Shown: positions 33,380 through 43,156, counted from the stretch's first letter. The stretch: 64,000 nucleotides of DNA from Roseomonas genomospecies 6 (GCF_008365375.1 NZ_QOKW01000003.1:62001-126000); one strand, 5' to 3'. The notes: generated from the sequence alone by a model not told the origin. Translations and numbers: made by a program.

Positions 33380-33583
33380 ATGATGGACGAACGGCGCGAC
33401 ATGGCTCTGGCCATCAAATCCTGCCTCGACAGCCTTATGGACGACGCGGCGAAGTGCGATCTGGACGATCTGGCGCGCTTCATCAGCCTCGCCGCCATGG
33501 CGGCGGAGGAGGCGGCCATGGCCTTCGATCCGAAGGCGGCGCAGTTGAAGGCCCTGATGTCCGGCGGCGCCGGCCACTGCTGA
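33380..33583 (+). CDS. small conserved-looking helical protein, function unknown
   Basis: A 67-residue acidic, alanine-rich protein predicted as two helices (residues 4-25 and 29-58), ending in SGGAGHC with a lone C-terminal cysteine. It has no signal peptide or membrane segment. GGGGGATC lies just upstream of two adjacent ATGs (33380, 33383). It is free-standing, with an AT-rich promoter region before it and a good intrinsic terminator about 100 bp after it. Those transcription signals are the main reason to accept it as real. I do not recognise a family. Confidence 0.6.
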   Translation: MMDERRDMALAIKSCLDSLMDDAAKCDLDDLARFISLAAMAAEEAAMAFDPKAAQLKALMSGGAGHC

Positions 33584-33643
33584 TGGTTGCTCGCTGACGG
33601 CCCCACGCCGACAGGCCCTTCCGGCGCGGGAACGCCGGAACGG

Positions 33644-33681
33644 TTGACCTGACGGAAAAGAATTGACCTGACGGAAAAGAA
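33644..33681. repeat. perfect 19-bp tandem duplication
   Basis: TTGACCTGACGGAAAAGAA occurs twice back to back (33644-33662 and 33663-33681), immediately before the terminator at 33682. Confidence 0.9.
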
Positions 33682-33712
33682 AAAGCCGCCCTCGACGGGG
33701 CGGCTTTCTTGT
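33682..33712 (+). terminator. intrinsic terminator after the 67-residue ORF (bidirectional)
   Basis: AAAGCCGCCC (33682-33691), loop TCGACG, GGGCGGCTTT (33698-33707), then CTTGTTT. The A-run on the left gives T's on the minus strand too, so it can also end the convergent gene at 33736. Confidence 0.85.
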
Positions 33713-33735
33713 TTCCGGACGTTTCCGGAAGCGCT

Positions 33736-34251
33736 CTACAGGATGTCCGCCGCGCGAATGGCTCCGTCGAGGAGGGCCAGCGTGCCGGCGCAGGACTCGT
33801 CCCCGTCCATGACCATGGGCAGGCGGTAGCTGAACATGGCGACCGCCGCCTTGCCGTCCCGCTCCGTCCCGACCAGCCACAGATAATGGGCGTCGGTCCC
33901 GCCGTCCTCCTCCGTCACCATCACCGCCTGCGCCAGAACGCCGTCGTCGCCCCAGGGCTCCACGGTGCGGTCGCTGGCCCGCTGGTCGTCGGGGCGCACG
34001 AAGCGCAGCGCCATCTCGCGCAGAACCGCCACGACGCCGTCCGGCCCGTCCTTCGGCGCCACCCGGTCGGTGACCAGCCGAAGCACGCCGCCCGCCGGAG
34101 CCGGCGGATGGAAGGTCGCCACGGCGTGGCCCTCATGCTCCTCCACATCGGCGCGCCAGCCGTCCGGCAGCCGGAACCGCACCAACCCGTCCCATTCAAC
34201 GCTGTGGCCCCCATCGTTGCCCACAGCGTGGCCATCCTGTCCGCCTGTCAC
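33736..34251 (-). CDS. hypothetical protein
   Basis: A 171-residue protein with no membrane segment or signal. It contains a WDGLVRFRLPDGWRADVEE opening, then beta-rich segments (HAVATFHPPAPAGGVLRLVT) and a C-terminal helix. This resembles DcrB/Mog1-type small alpha-beta folds, but that is only a pattern impression. GTG 34251 is chosen because GGGGGAGG lies 5-6 nt upstream; GTG 34293 is longer but has no site. It shares the hairpin at 33682 with the convergent small gene and is divergent from the DUF1848 gene. Confidence 0.65.
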   Translation of the reverse strand: MTGGQDGHAVGNDGGHSVEWDGLVRFRLPDGWRADVEEHEGHAVATFHPPAPAGGVLRLVTDRVAPKDGPDGVVAVLREMALRFVRPDDQRASDRTVEPWGDDGVLAQAVMVTEEDGGTDAHYLWLVGTERDGKAAVAMFSYRLPMVMDGDESCAGTLALLDGAIRAADIL

Positions 34252-34357
34252 GGCATCCTCCCCCTCGTCCTGTGCCGGCTCCTGTGCCGGCACTTTAGGC
34301 CGATGCGTCCGCGAATCCAGCCTTGATCGCGGTCCGCCGAGCCACCATGGTCCGCCG

Positions 34358-35254
34358 ATGATCGTTTCCGCCAGTTACAAAACCGACATCCCCGCCTTCT
34401 ACGGGCGTTGGTTCCTCAACCGGCTTGAGGCCGGGTACTGCCGCATGGTCAACCCCTACGGCGGCCAGACCTACCGCATCGGCCTGACCCGCGGGGAGGT
34501 GGACGGCTTCGTCTTCTGGACCAAGAACCTCGGCCCCTTCCTGCCGGTGCTGGAGGATGTGTCCGGGCGCGGCTTTCCCTTCGTCGTCCAGTACAGCATC
34601 ACCGGCCTGCCGGTCGCTCTGGAACGCTCCGTCCCCGACGCTGAGCGCGCGGTCGAACATATCGCCCGGCTGCGCGACCGCTGGGGGCCGCGCGCCGCGG
34701 TGTGGCGCTACGACCCCATCGTGACGGCGCCCATCGTGACGGCCGGCGCTTCGCCGCCGTCCTGGCACCGCGAAACCTTCTCCCGGCTGGCGAAGCGGAT
34801 GCGCGGCCTGACCGACGAGGCGGTGGTGTCCTTCCTCCAGCCCTACCGCAAGACGGCGCGCAACCTGGACGCTGCCGGCCTGCCCTGGCGCGACCCGGAG
34901 CCAGAGGAGAAGCGCGCCCTGCTGGCCGATCTGGCCGGCATCGCCGCGGAGCACGGTATGGCGCTGACGCTCTGCACCCAGCCGGAGTTGGCCGGCGTGC
35001 CCGGCACGGCGCCGGCCCGCTGCGTGGACGCGGAGCGGCTGTCCGACGTCGCCGGGAGGCCCATCGGCGCGCGGGAGAAGGGCAACCGGCCCGGCTGTCT
35101 CTGCGCGGAAAGCCGCGACATCGGGGATTACGACACCTGCCCCCACGGCTGCGTCTACTGTTACGCCGTCGCCAACCGCGCCGTCGCGCAAAGGCGCTTC
35201 GCGGCGCATGACTCGGAGGGGGAGTTCCTGTTTCCCCGGGAACGGTCGGTATGA
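34358..35254 (+). CDS. DUF1848 family protein (putative Fe-S protein)
   Basis: A 298-residue protein of the DUF1848 family, recognised by MIVSASYKTDIPAFYG at the start, FVFWTKNLGPF, and WRYDPIV. The C-terminal cysteine cluster CLCAESRDIGDYDTCPHGC followed by VYCYA suggests an iron-sulphur site, and the family has been compared to radical-SAM or photolyase-like (SPL-type) enzymes. Biochemical role unknown. Start ATG 34358 gives the conserved N-terminus. It is convergent with the CheY-like gene. Confidence 0.8.
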   Translation: MIVSASYKTDIPAFYGRWFLNRLEAGYCRMVNPYGGQTYRIGLTRGEVDGFVFWTKNLGPFLPVLEDVSGRGFPFVVQYSITGLPVALERSVPDAERAVEHIARLRDRWGPRAAVWRYDPIVTAPIVTAGASPPSWHRETFSRLAKRMRGLTDEAVVSFLQPYRKTARNLDAAGLPWRDPEPEEKRALLADLAGIAAEHGMALTLCTQPELAGVPGTAPARCVDAERLSDVAGRPIGAREKGNRPGCLCAESRDIGDYDTCPHGCVYCYAVANRAVAQRRFAAHDSEGEFLFPRERSV

Positions 35255-35308
35255 AATCCGTGAAAAGTCTGGCCCGCAGTTTCCGCAGCGTCCCGGTTAT
35301 GGGGTCGG

Positions 35309-35674
35309 TTACGGGCAGACCTTCTTCACCGTCTCGACCAGCTTGTCCGGGTTGAAGGGCTTGACCAGCCATCCGGTGGCGCCGGCCTCGCGGCCCGCGG
35401 TCTTCTTGGCGGGGTCGGCCTCGGTGGTCAGCAGAAGGACGGGGGTCGCGCGGTTGAGCGCGCTGCCGCGGATCGCGCGGGTCAGGGCCAGACCGTCCAT
35501 GCCCGGCATGTTCAGATCGGTGATGATGCAGTCGAACTTCTGCCGGTTCACCTGGGCCAGACCGGCGGTGCCGTCCGCCGCTTCGGTGACGGCGTAGCCG
35601 GCCTTCTGAAGCGTGAAGGCAACCATGTCGCGGATGGTCTTGGAGTCGTCGACGGTCAGAATGCTCTTGGGCAC
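35309..35674 (-). CDS. CheY-like single-domain response regulator
   Basis: A 121-residue stand-alone receiver. Acidic pocket D9-D10, phospho-acceptor D53 (IITDLNMPGMDG), switch Thr83/84 and Lys105 in VKPF are all present. The sequence (TVDDSKTIRDMVAFTLQKAG) belongs to the chemotaxis-type CheY group. It starts with GTG and has a weak ribosome-binding site. No kinase adjoins it; the methyl-accepting protein at 41432 is a possible functional partner but lies 6 kb away. It is 240 bp from grpE and separated by the grpE terminator. Confidence 0.9.
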   Translation of the reverse strand: MPKSILTVDDSKTIRDMVAFTLQKAGYAVTEAADGTAGLAQVNRQKFDCIITDLNMPGMDGLALTRAIRGSALNRATPVLLLTTEADPAKKTAGREAGATGWLVKPFNPDKLVETVKKVCP

Positions 35675-35842
35675 GGGTCCGGTTCCCTGAATGAGCGGCT
35701 GAATGAGCGGCGGCCTGAAACGGGCGGTTCATTGTGCGCCGCGAAATTCCCCGATGCGAATAGGGGAACGATCCGCCCGGCGCAAGTCCTTCGATATTCT
35801 AGGATCAACGGACGGGCTCCGCCCCTGAAAAATGACCGGACC

Positions 35843-35877
35843 AAAAAAGACGGCGCGGCGGGCCGAGCCGCCGCGCC
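35843..35877 (-). terminator. intrinsic terminator after grpE
   Basis: On the minus strand, GGCGCGGCGG (35877-35868), a 6-nt loop, CCGCCGCGCC (35861-35852), then GTCTTTTTTGG. It starts 37 bp past the grpE stop. Confidence 0.9.
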
Positions 35878-35914
35878 GCCGCAGGACGCGCCGCCTGATT
35901 CGCGGACCGGTCGA

Positions 35915-36511
35915 TCAGGCCTTCGTATCGACGTGCTGGCCGCCCATTTCGTGAGGACCGGCCTTGGCGACGCCGACCATGGCTTCGCGCAGCAGGCGGC
36001 CATGGATGGTGTAGCCGGGCTGGAGCACCTGCACGACCGTGCCGGCGGGCTTGCCGGTGTTCTCGATCTCGAACATCACCTGATGGAAGTTCGGATCGAA
36101 CAGCTCGCCGGTCGGGTCGATCTTCTTGATGCCCGCGCGGTCGAAGGCGGCGAAGAGCTGGCGCTCCGTCGCCTCCACGCCGACGGCGAGGCCCTTCAGC
36201 ACGTCGTCGTTCTCGCGGCCCTCCGCCGGAACGGCCTCCAGCGCGCGGCGCAGGTTGTCGGCCACCGTCACCAGTTCCTTGGCGAAGCTGGACACGGCGA
36301 ACTTGCTGGCGTCCTCGCGGTCGCGCTGGGCGCGGCGGCGGGTGTTCTCCACCTCCGCCATCTGGCGCAGGAGCTGGTCCTTCAGGTTGGCGACCTCGGC
36401 CTCAAGCTGGGCCACGCGCTCCCCGGCACCGGCGGCGTCCGCGGCCTTGTCCTGGACGGCTTCGGTCTGCTCCACGTCGGTTTCGGCGGGCTTGTTCTGC
36501 TCTTCGCTCAT
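35915..36511 (-). CDS. grpE: nucleotide exchange factor GrpE
   Basis: A 198-residue cytosolic co-chaperone that exchanges ADP on DnaK. A long N-terminal coiled coil (about 30-100, RVAQLEAEVANLKDQLLRQM) is followed by the four-helix region and the beta-wing domain with DPNFHQVMFEIENTG and QPGYTIHGRLLREAMV, the GrpE signature. It is 72 bp downstream of hrcA and probably co-transcribed, followed by a clear terminator. Confidence 0.96.
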   Translation of the reverse strand: MSEEQNKPAETDVEQTEAVQDKAADAAGAGERVAQLEAEVANLKDQLLRQMAEVENTRRRAQRDREDASKFAVSSFAKELVTVADNLRRALEAVPAEGRENDDVLKGLAVGVEATERQLFAAFDRAGIKKIDPTGELFDPNFHQVMFEIENTGKPAGTVVQVLQPGYTIHGRLLREAMVGVAKAGPHEMGGQHVDTKA

Positions 36512-36583
36512 GGCTCTCTCGTTGTCGTCTCGTGTGTCGTCGTCTGATGGGATCTGCTGGGTCGAAGCGTTGCCAAGCCGTCA

Positions 36584-37624
36584 TCACCCGACAAGGCGAC
36601 TGATGACCTTGGCTGTATAATCCACAAGCGGGATGATGCGGGCATAATTGATGCGGGTCGGACCGATCACGCCGATGGCGCCGATCACCTGCTCGCGGCT
36701 GTTCTGGAACGGCGAGATGATGAGCGAACAGCCGGAATGGCCAAACAGCACATTCTCCGCGCCGATGAAGATCTGCACCCCGTCCCCCTTCCCGGTGGCG
36801 TCGAGCAGGCGCAGCATGGTCTCCTTGGTCTCCAGCGCCTCGAACAGGGCGCGCACGCGCTCCAGGTCCGACAGGGCGGTGACGTCCTCCAACAGCTTCG
36901 CCTGGCCGCGCACGATGAGCTGGCCGCTGCTCTGCCCGCCGCTGCCCGCCCAGGTGGCGAGGCCGGCGGAAACCACGCGCTGCGACAATTCGTCCAGCTC
37001 GGTCTTCTGCTCCTCGATCTCGCGCAGCACGGCCTGCCGCGCCTCGTCCAGCGTGCGGCCGACCAGCTTCGCGCTGAGGAAATTGGACACCATCTGGAGC
37101 GTCGCGGCGGGCACGCCCACCGGCACCTCGATGACGCGGTTCTCGACCAGCCCGTCCTCGTTGACCAGCACGACCAGCGCCCGGCCCGGGGCCAGCGACA
37201 CGAATTCGATGTGCTTCAGGGGCCGGTCGGTCTTCGGTGCCACCACCAGCCCGGCGCAGTGCGACAGGCCCGACAGCATGGTGGACGCCTCGCCCAGCAC
37301 GTCCTGCAACGACCGCCCGGAGGAGGCGCATTTCGCCTCAATGGAGCCGCGCTCGTCGTCGCTCAGGCTGCCGATCTCCAGCAGGCCGTTGACGAACAGG
37401 CGCAGCCCCGCCTCCGTCGGGATGCGGCCCGCCGAGGTGTGGGGGGCATAGAGCAGCCCCTGCTCCTCCAGGTCGGCCATGACGTTGCGGATGGTCGCGG
37501 GCGACAGGGCCATGCCGAGCCTCCGCGAGATGGTGCGCGACCCCACCGGCTCGCCGGTCGCCACATAGGCGTCGACGATCAGCCGGAAGATTTCGCGGGA
37601 CCGTTGGTTCAGCTCGGTGATCAT
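36584..37624 (-). CDS. hrcA: heat-inducible transcription repressor HrcA
   Basis: A 346-residue repressor that binds CIRCE operators of chaperone genes. The N-terminal winged helix is visible (YVATGEPVGSRTISRRL and LSPATIRNVMADLEEQGLL), then the GAF-like dimerisation domain (HCAGLVVAPKTDRPLKHIEFV) and the C-terminal IGVIGPTRINYARIIPLVDY motif. No CIRCE repeat is seen upstream of hrcA or of the dnaK and htpG genes, so its targets are probably elsewhere (groESL). Forms the hrcA-grpE operon beside divergent rph, as in many alphaproteobacteria. Confidence 0.96.
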   Translation of the reverse strand: MITELNQRSREIFRLIVDAYVATGEPVGSRTISRRLGMALSPATIRNVMADLEEQGLLYAPHTSAGRIPTEAGLRLFVNGLLEIGSLSDDERGSIEAKCASSGRSLQDVLGEASTMLSGLSHCAGLVVAPKTDRPLKHIEFVSLAPGRALVVLVNEDGLVENRVIEVPVGVPAATLQMVSNFLSAKLVGRTLDEARQAVLREIEEQKTELDELSQRVVSAGLATWAGSGGQSSGQLIVRGQAKLLEDVTALSDLERVRALFEALETKETMLRLLDATGKGDGVQIFIGAENVLFGHSGCSLIISPFQNSREQVIGAIGVIGPTRINYARIIPLVDYTAKVISRLVG

Positions 37625-37669
37625 GGCGGGGACAGGACCTGCTCGACTCGAAGGGAAATGAGCGTGTCG

Positions 37670-37698
37670 AATTTAGGTGGACCGTCCGATTGAATCAA
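37670..37698 (-). promoter_or_regulatory. candidate sigma70 promoter of hrcA
   Basis: On the minus strand TTGATT (37698-37693), a 17-bp spacer and TAAATT (37675-37670), about 45 bp before the hrcA start. Confidence 0.4.
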
Positions 37699-37741
37699 TG
37701 CGCGCCTAGCAGAAGGTTGTGCAATTCATTGAATTATAAAC

Positions 37742-37972
37742 TTATAGTAGATCCTTTGCTTTTTCTATGATGAGGGAATAGAGATAGTCAGAGTAATACC
37801 ACATCCCAGTATGGTTTCGTTCGTTGGGAGGGGGCACAGTCAGCGTTTTGCCACTGGGGGCCTGCCAGAATTGCTGGCTCAGCACAGCCCTAACTGGCCG
37901 TGATAGGCTGGGTGGCGTGAAGCCTAAATGTCTCAAAGCGTGATGGAGATTAAGCTCGCTAATAAGTTTCAT
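37742..37972 (-). CDS. small HicA-like protein (possible toxin), AT-rich islet
   Basis: A 76-residue protein whose middle, FWQAPSGKTLTVPPPNER, followed by a C-terminal helix (YLYSLIIEKAKDLL), resembles the beta-beta-helix of HicA mRNA interferases (double-stranded-RNA-binding fold). The histidine that HicA uses is not in the expected place, so it may be diverged or inactive. Codon use is visibly more AT-rich than in flanking genes. It lies 90 bp downstream of a HicB-like gene on the same strand, with a terminator-like hairpin between. The HicA assignment is inference. Confidence 0.45.
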   Translation of the reverse strand: MKLISELNLHHALRHLGFTPPSLSRPVRAVLSQQFWQAPSGKTLTVPPPNERNHTGMWYYSDYLYSLIIEKAKDLL

Positions 37973-38007
37973 GGCTGTGATTGTTTTTCAATTTGTGGGT
38001 TTTTGAC

Positions 38008-38030
38008 AAATAAGAAGCCCCTTTTAGGGG
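38008..38030 (-). terminator. hairpin between the HicB-like and HicA-like genes
   Basis: On the minus strand AAGAGCCCCTAAAAGGGGCT then TCTTATTTG, i.e. a GAGCCCC/GGGGCTT stem with a U-rich tail. It would end or attenuate the upstream gene's transcript before the downstream partner. Confidence 0.65.
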
Positions 38031-38062
38031 CTCTTGACACTCCTCGCCATCGGGCTCTTCTC

Positions 38063-38356
38063 TTATGAAACCAAACTGAACTGGTGATCAGGAATATGTC
38101 CCCGCCCAATCTTCTCAAGCAGATTGCGGGAGCAGCTATCGATCAGATTTTTTTCTTCAATCCCGTACTCAGTCTTGATGATGACTTTGATAGCTTCAAT
38201 CAAATCGCTTGCTGCGTCGTTCAGCTCGGTTCTTGCAACAAGCAGGCCGGGCAAGTCCGGAGAGCGGAAGATATGCAAACGGTTCACACATTCGTACTCA
38301 AGACGAATGCTTTCTGGCAGCATTCCCACACAATCTTTCCGGGTTAAGTTGTTCAT
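38063..38356 (-). CDS. HicB-like small protein (possible antitoxin), AT-rich islet
   Basis: A 97-residue protein containing [20 protein letters not shown] followed by a helix ([16 protein letters not shown]), the strand-helix pattern of HicB-type partial RNase H folds (consensus FPDLPGxxxxGDTxxEALxNA). The ATG at 38356 has AGGTGA 6 nt upstream; the longer frame to 38476 lacks support. AT-rich relative to neighbours. It is the upstream member of a two-gene minus-strand set, the hicB-first order found in some loci. No DNA-binding tail is obvious beyond residue 80. Confidence 0.5.
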   Translation of the reverse strand: MNNLTRKDCVGMLPESIRLEYECVNRLHIFRSPDLPGLLVARTELNDAASDLIEAIKVIIKTEYGIEEKNLIDSCSRNLLEKIGRGHIPDHQFSLVS

Positions 38357-38570
38357 GGCGTCACCTGGACTGTCGAAGCAGAGCGCGCGTTTGTATGCAA
38401 TTATATACTCTTTTATTAGACTAAGACTTTCCGTGAGGGCTTTCAAGAAAAACAGACATACCGGGTTATGCCGCATGCTTATGTATGCATGGGCGCGGAT
38501 GCGCGCTGGACGGCGGTGGCGTCGGGCGCTAGCTTGCCGCCGATTTCAACAGACTTGCGGATCATGCCCG

Positions 38571-39290
<720 letters not shown>

Positions 39291-39380
39291 GGCGTCGCCC
39301 CCTCCCGCCCGCTCTCGGCGGACCCAAAGGGTCCGCCTGCCGCGTCAGCGCAAGCTTCGCTTGCGCGAGAGCTTCGCGGG

Positions 39381-39459
39381 CACCCTCCCCCGCCGCTGGC
39401 GGTGGAGGGGAACAGGCCTCCTCTCCCGCCAAGGGCGGGGGAGGGTCGGGGAGGGGGCA
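39381..39459. repeat. REP-like G/C-cluster palindromic element, copy 4
   Basis: CACCCTCCCCCGCCGCTGGC, then CTCCCGCCAAGGGCGGGGGA and GGGTCGGGGAGGGGGCAGC. It is preceded at 39317-39337 by a separate hairpin (GGCGGACCCAAAGGGTCCGCC). Lies between rph and rdgB. Confidence 0.7.
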
Positions 39460-39485
39460 GCAGTTCACATCGAAGGAACTTCCCC

Positions 39486-40088
39486 ATGACCACGCCTCCC
39501 CGCCGCTTCACGGGCGGCACGCTGGTGATCGCCAGCCACAACAAGGGCAAGGTCCGCGAGATCGCGGAGCTGCTCGGCCCCTACGCCGCCACCTTCGTGT
39601 CCGCGGGCGAGCTTGGCCTGCCGGAGCCGGAGGAGACGGGTATGACCTTTGTCGCGAACGCCGAGCTGAAGGCCCTGGCCGCCGCCAAGGCCGGTCATGT
39701 GGCGCTGGCCGACGACAGCGGGCTGGTGGTCCCGGCGCTGAACGGCGACCCCGGCATCTATTCCGCCCGCTGGGCCGGTCCCACGAAGGACTTCCGGATG
39801 GCCATGGGCAAGGTGGAGGACGGGCTGAAAGGCCAAGCCGACCGCAGCGCCTACTTCGTCTGCGCCCTGTCGCTCGCCTGGCCGGACGGCCATGTGGAGA
39901 CGGTGGAGGGCCGCTGCACCGGCACGCTGGTCTGGCCGCCGCGCGGCGAGCATGGTTTCGGTTACGATCCGATGTTCAGGCCGGACGGGTACGACATCAC
40001 CTTCGGCGAGATGGACCCGGCGAAGAAGCATGAGATGAGCCACCGGGCCGACGCCTTCCGCCAGCTTGTGGAGCGATGCTTCAAGTGA
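39486..40088 (+). CDS. rdgB: XTP/dITP pyrophosphatase (RdgB/HAM1)
   Basis: A 200-residue house-cleaning nucleotide pyrophosphatase that removes deaminated purine triphosphates. Motifs: [14 protein letters not shown] (substrate phosphate binding), [23 protein letters not shown], and [24 protein letters not shown] is 8 nt before the ATG. Its end overlaps the start of hemW by 13 nt, so the two are translationally linked. Confidence 0.96.
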   Translation: MTTPPRRFTGGTLVIASHNKGKVREIAELLGPYAATFVSAGELGLPEPEETGMTFVANAELKALAAAKAGHVALADDSGLVVPALNGDPGIYSARWAGPTKDFRMAMGKVEDGLKGQADRSAYFVCALSLAWPDGHVETVEGRCTGTLVWPPRGEHGFGYDPMFRPDGYDITFGEMDPAKKHEMSHRADAFRQLVERCFK

Positions 40089-41242
40089 CTCCTGATCCTG
40101 GATTCGGGATCTACATCCACTGGCCCTTCTGCAAGGCGAAGTGCCCGTACTGCGACTTCAACAGCCACGTCCGCGAGCGGGTCGAGCATGACCGCTGGCG
40201 AGCCGCGCTGCTGCGGGAGCTGGATCATTACGCCGACGCAACGTCCGGACGCCGGGTCACCTCGGTCTTCTTCGGGGGCGGCACCCCGTCGCTGATGGAG
40301 CCGGCCACGGTCGGCGCCGTGCTGGAGCGCATCGCCGCCCGCTGGACCGTCGGAACCGACCTGGAAGTGTCCCTGGAGGCCAACCCGACCTCCGTGGAGG
40401 CGGACAAGTTCCGCGCCTTCCGGGCCGCCGGGGTCAACCGCCTGTCGATGGGCATCCAGGCGCTGGACGACGCCTCGCTGAAATTCCTGGGCCGTCAGCA
40501 CAACGCCGCGGAAGCCACCGGCGCCATCGAACTGGCCGCGAAGACCTTCGACCGTTTCAGTTTCGATCTGATCTACGCCCGCCCCGGCCAGTCCGTCGCG
40601 GCGTGGGAGGCGGAACTGACCCGCGCGCTGAACTACGCGGTCGGCCATCTGTCGGTCTATCAATTGACCATCGAGGAGGGCACGGCCTTCTTCCCCCTGC
40701 ACGCGCGGGGCGATCTGGTGCTGCCCGACGAGGATCTGGCCGGCGACCTGTACGAGGCGACGCAGAGCCTGCTGGAGCGCGCCGGACTGCCCGCCTACGA
40801 GATTTCCAACCACGCCCGCCCCGGCGAGGAAAGCCGCCACAACCTGACCTATTGGCGTTACGGCGATTACGTCGGCGTCGGCCCCGGCGCCCATGGGCGG
40901 CTGACGCTGGACGGCGAGAAATTCGCCACCCGCGCCCACCGCGCCCCGGAAATCTGGCTGGAGCGGGTGGAGCGCGACGGCCACGGCGCCGCCACGCCCG
41001 AACCCATCGCCCGCGAGGCCCGCGGGTCGGAGTTGCTGATGATGGGGCTCCGGCTGCGCGAAGGCGTGGCCCGCGCCCGGTTGGTCGAAGAAACGGGCCG
41101 CGATCTGCAGGACCTCGTCGATGCCGCCGCGCTGGACCGTCTGGTGGCCGGCGGCTTTCTGGAGGTCGACAAGGACAGGTTGCGCGCCACTCATGAAGGA
41201 AGACAAAGGTTGAACGCCGTGCTGGGGGCTCTTCTGGCCTGA
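40076..41242 (+). CDS. hemW: radical-SAM heme chaperone HemW
   Basis: A 388-residue HemN-like protein. The radical-SAM cluster ligands are in [11 protein letters not shown] (CxxxCxxC), followed by [11 protein letters not shown] and SMGIQALDD. The HemN C-terminal domain begins at about 300. HemW lacks the extra N-terminal region of HemN and is thought to insert heme into target proteins rather than oxidise coproporphyrinogen. Overlaps rdgB by 13 nt. Confidence 0.93.
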   Translation: MLQVTPDPGFGIYIHWPFCKAKCPYCDFNSHVRERVEHDRWRAALLRELDHYADATSGRRVTSVFFGGGTPSLMEPATVGAVLERIAARWTVGTDLEVSLEANPTSVEADKFRAFRAAGVNRLSMGIQALDDASLKFLGRQHNAAEATGAIELAAKTFDRFSFDLIYARPGQSVAAWEAELTRALNYAVGHLSVYQLTIEEGTAFFPLHARGDLVLPDEDLAGDLYEATQSLLERAGLPAYEISNHARPGEESRHNLTYWRYGDYVGVGPGAHGRLTLDGEKFATRAHRAPEIWLERVERDGHGAATPEPIAREARGSELLMMGLRLREGVARARLVEETGRDLQDLVDAAALDRLVAGGFLEVDKDRLRATHEGRQRLNAVLGALLA

Positions 41243-41431
41243 TGTCGGGTCCTCGACGAAAGGTCGTGTGACAAAGGCGCCCAGTCTCCCGTCTGCCGCC
41301 AATTCTTATGCATGCATTTACAATTTTCTTGTGAGTGTTTGCCATCGTTGACGTCCCGGCCAAAGGGTACGAGCGAACAACCGCGCCGCGCCCGGGCGCG
41401 GGCCGGGCATACCGTTCCAGGCAGACACGTC

Positions 41432-43123
41432 ATGAACCTCACCAGGCTTTCCATCCGGGCCAAGCTGTGGGCGCTCGTTGCCGCAGCGTCGGTCGCATGC
41501 TTCGCCATCGCGGGCGCCGGCCTCACCCTGAACTACAACCGCATGCACGCAGACCGGTTGGAAACGCTGCGCGGCGTCGTGGAGACCGGCGTCACGCTGG
41601 CCGCCTCGCTGGAAGCGGAGGCCGCCGCCGGCAAGATCACCCGCGAGGAGGCCCAGGCCCGCTTCAAGGCCGCGGTGACGGGCATCCGCTACGCGGGCGG
41701 AAAGGAATATCTCTTCGCCCACACCATGGACGGCTACGGCTTCGCCCACGTCAACCCGAAGCTGGTCGGCGCCGACGTCAAGCCGCTGAAGTCGGCCAAC
41801 GGCGTCCACATGATCGTGGAGTTCATCCGCATGGTCCGTGCGTCCGGCGGCGGCGTGCTGGAATACGACTGGCCGCGCACGGTGGGCGGCACCGACATGG
41901 CCGTGAAGCTGGGCTATGTCCACGGGTTCGAGCCGTGGAGCATCTTCATCGGCAGCGGCATCTTCATCGACGACATTCGGGCCGCCTTCCTGGAGCAGCT
42001 CCGGACGCTGGCCCTCGTCATCCTGGCGCTGGCGGTGCCGGCCATCGGCCTGATCGCCTGGGTCGGCACCGACATCAGCCGGGTTCTGCGCGGGTTGAGC
42101 GTCAAGATGCGGGAACTCGCCGACGGCGACCTGTCCACCCGCTTTCCGGAAGCCGAGCGCGGCGACGAGATCGGGTCGATGGCAAAGGCCGTGCTGGTCT
42201 TCCAGAACAACGCCCGGGACAAGCGGCGGCTGGAGGCCGAGCAGGCCGCCTCCGCCCAGCGCGCGGAGGAGGAGAAGCACCGCGCCATGCTGGCGCTGGC
42301 CGCCAGTTTCGAGCAGAGCATCGGCGCCGTCGTCCGCACCGTGTCCGACGCGGCTGCGGCGATGGAGGAGCGCGCGGCGGAAATGAACCGCGCCGCCGCC
42401 CAGACCGACACGCTGGCGACCTCCGTGGCCGCGGCGACGGAGCAGACCTCCGCCAACGTGCAGACCGTGGCCGCCGCGTCGGAGGAACTGGCCGGCTCGA
42501 TCCAGGAGATCAGCCGTCAGGTGGCCGAGTCGTCGCGCATCGCGGGCGAGGCGGTGAACCTCAGCGGGCGGGCCAACGACAAGGTCGGCGGGCTGGCCGA
42601 GGCGGTTCAGAAGATCGGCGCGGTGGTCCAGCTCATCAACGACATCGCCAGCCAGACCAACCTGCTGGCTCTGAACGCGACCATCGAGGCGGCGCGGGCG
42701 GGTGAGGCCGGAAAGGGCTTCGCGGTGGTGGCGAGCGAGGTGAAGGCTCTGGCCAACCAGACCGCCAAGGCGACGGAGGAGATCGCCGCCCAGGTCACCA
42801 ACATCCAGACCGTCACCGGGGAGGCGGTCGGCGAAATCCAGAGTGTGACCCAGGTGATCCTGCGGGTGAACGAGATCGCGACGTCCATCGCCTCCGCTGT
42901 TGAAGAGCAGGGGGCGGCGACCCGCGAGATCAGCCGCAACGTCCAGGAGGCGGCGGGGGGCACGCAGGAGGTGTCGGCCAACATCACCGGCGTCACCGGC
43001 GCCGCGACGCAGAGCGGCGCCACCGCCCGCGACGTTTTGGAGATGTCGCGCAAGCTCGGCCACCAGTTGGACACGCTGCACCGCGAGGTCGGCGGCTTCC
43101 TTCATCAGCTTCGCGCGGCGTAA
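41432..43123 (+). CDS. methyl-accepting chemotaxis protein (single Cache, HAMP, MA domain)
   Basis: A 563-residue chemoreceptor. TM1 at about 10-30; periplasmic single-Cache (sCache_2-like) ligand domain at about 30-185, with [22 protein letters not shown]2 at about 190-215; HAMP at about 215-270; and a cytoplasmic signalling domain containing the hairpin tip [20 protein letters not shown]. The sCache_2 type often senses small organic acids. No chemotaxis operon adjoins it, so it is an orphan receptor. The true start is ATG 41432; the longer upstream frame is not supported. Confidence 0.93.
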   Translation: MNLTRLSIRAKLWALVAAASVACFAIAGAGLTLNYNRMHADRLETLRGVVETGVTLAASLEAEAAAGKITREEAQARFKAAVTGIRYAGGKEYLFAHTMDGYGFAHVNPKLVGADVKPLKSANGVHMIVEFIRMVRASGGGVLEYDWPRTVGGTDMAVKLGYVHGFEPWSIFIGSGIFIDDIRAAFLEQLRTLALVILALAVPAIGLIAWVGTDISRVLRGLSVKMRELADGDLSTRFPEAERGDEIGSMAKAVLVFQNNARDKRRLEAEQAASAQRAEEEKHRAMLALAASFEQSIGAVVRTVSDAAAAMEERAAEMNRAAAQTDTLATSVAAATEQTSANVQTVAAASEELAGSIQEISRQVAESSRIAGEAVNLSGRANDKVGGLAEAVQKIGAVVQLINDIASQTNLLALNATIEAARAGEAGKGFAVVASEVKALANQTAKATEEIAAQVTNIQTVTGEAVGEIQSVTQVILRVNEIATSIASAVEEQGAATREISRNVQEAAGGTQEVSANITGVTGAATQSGATARDVLEMSRKLGHQLDTLHREVGGFLHQLRAA

Positions 43124-43156
43124 GCTGGGGTGAACGGGCAAGGGAAAGGGGTTGGG

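Noticed and set aside
35915-36583. RpoH-type promoter before grpE
   Set aside because: CTTGGC and CCCAT elements exist in the 72-bp gap but are about 20 bp apart, unlike the N16 spacing before dnaK and htpG.
36512-37740. CIRCE operator near hrcA/grpE
   Set aside because: No TTAGCACTC-N9-GAGTGCTAA-type repeat is present there, nor upstream of dnaK or htpG.
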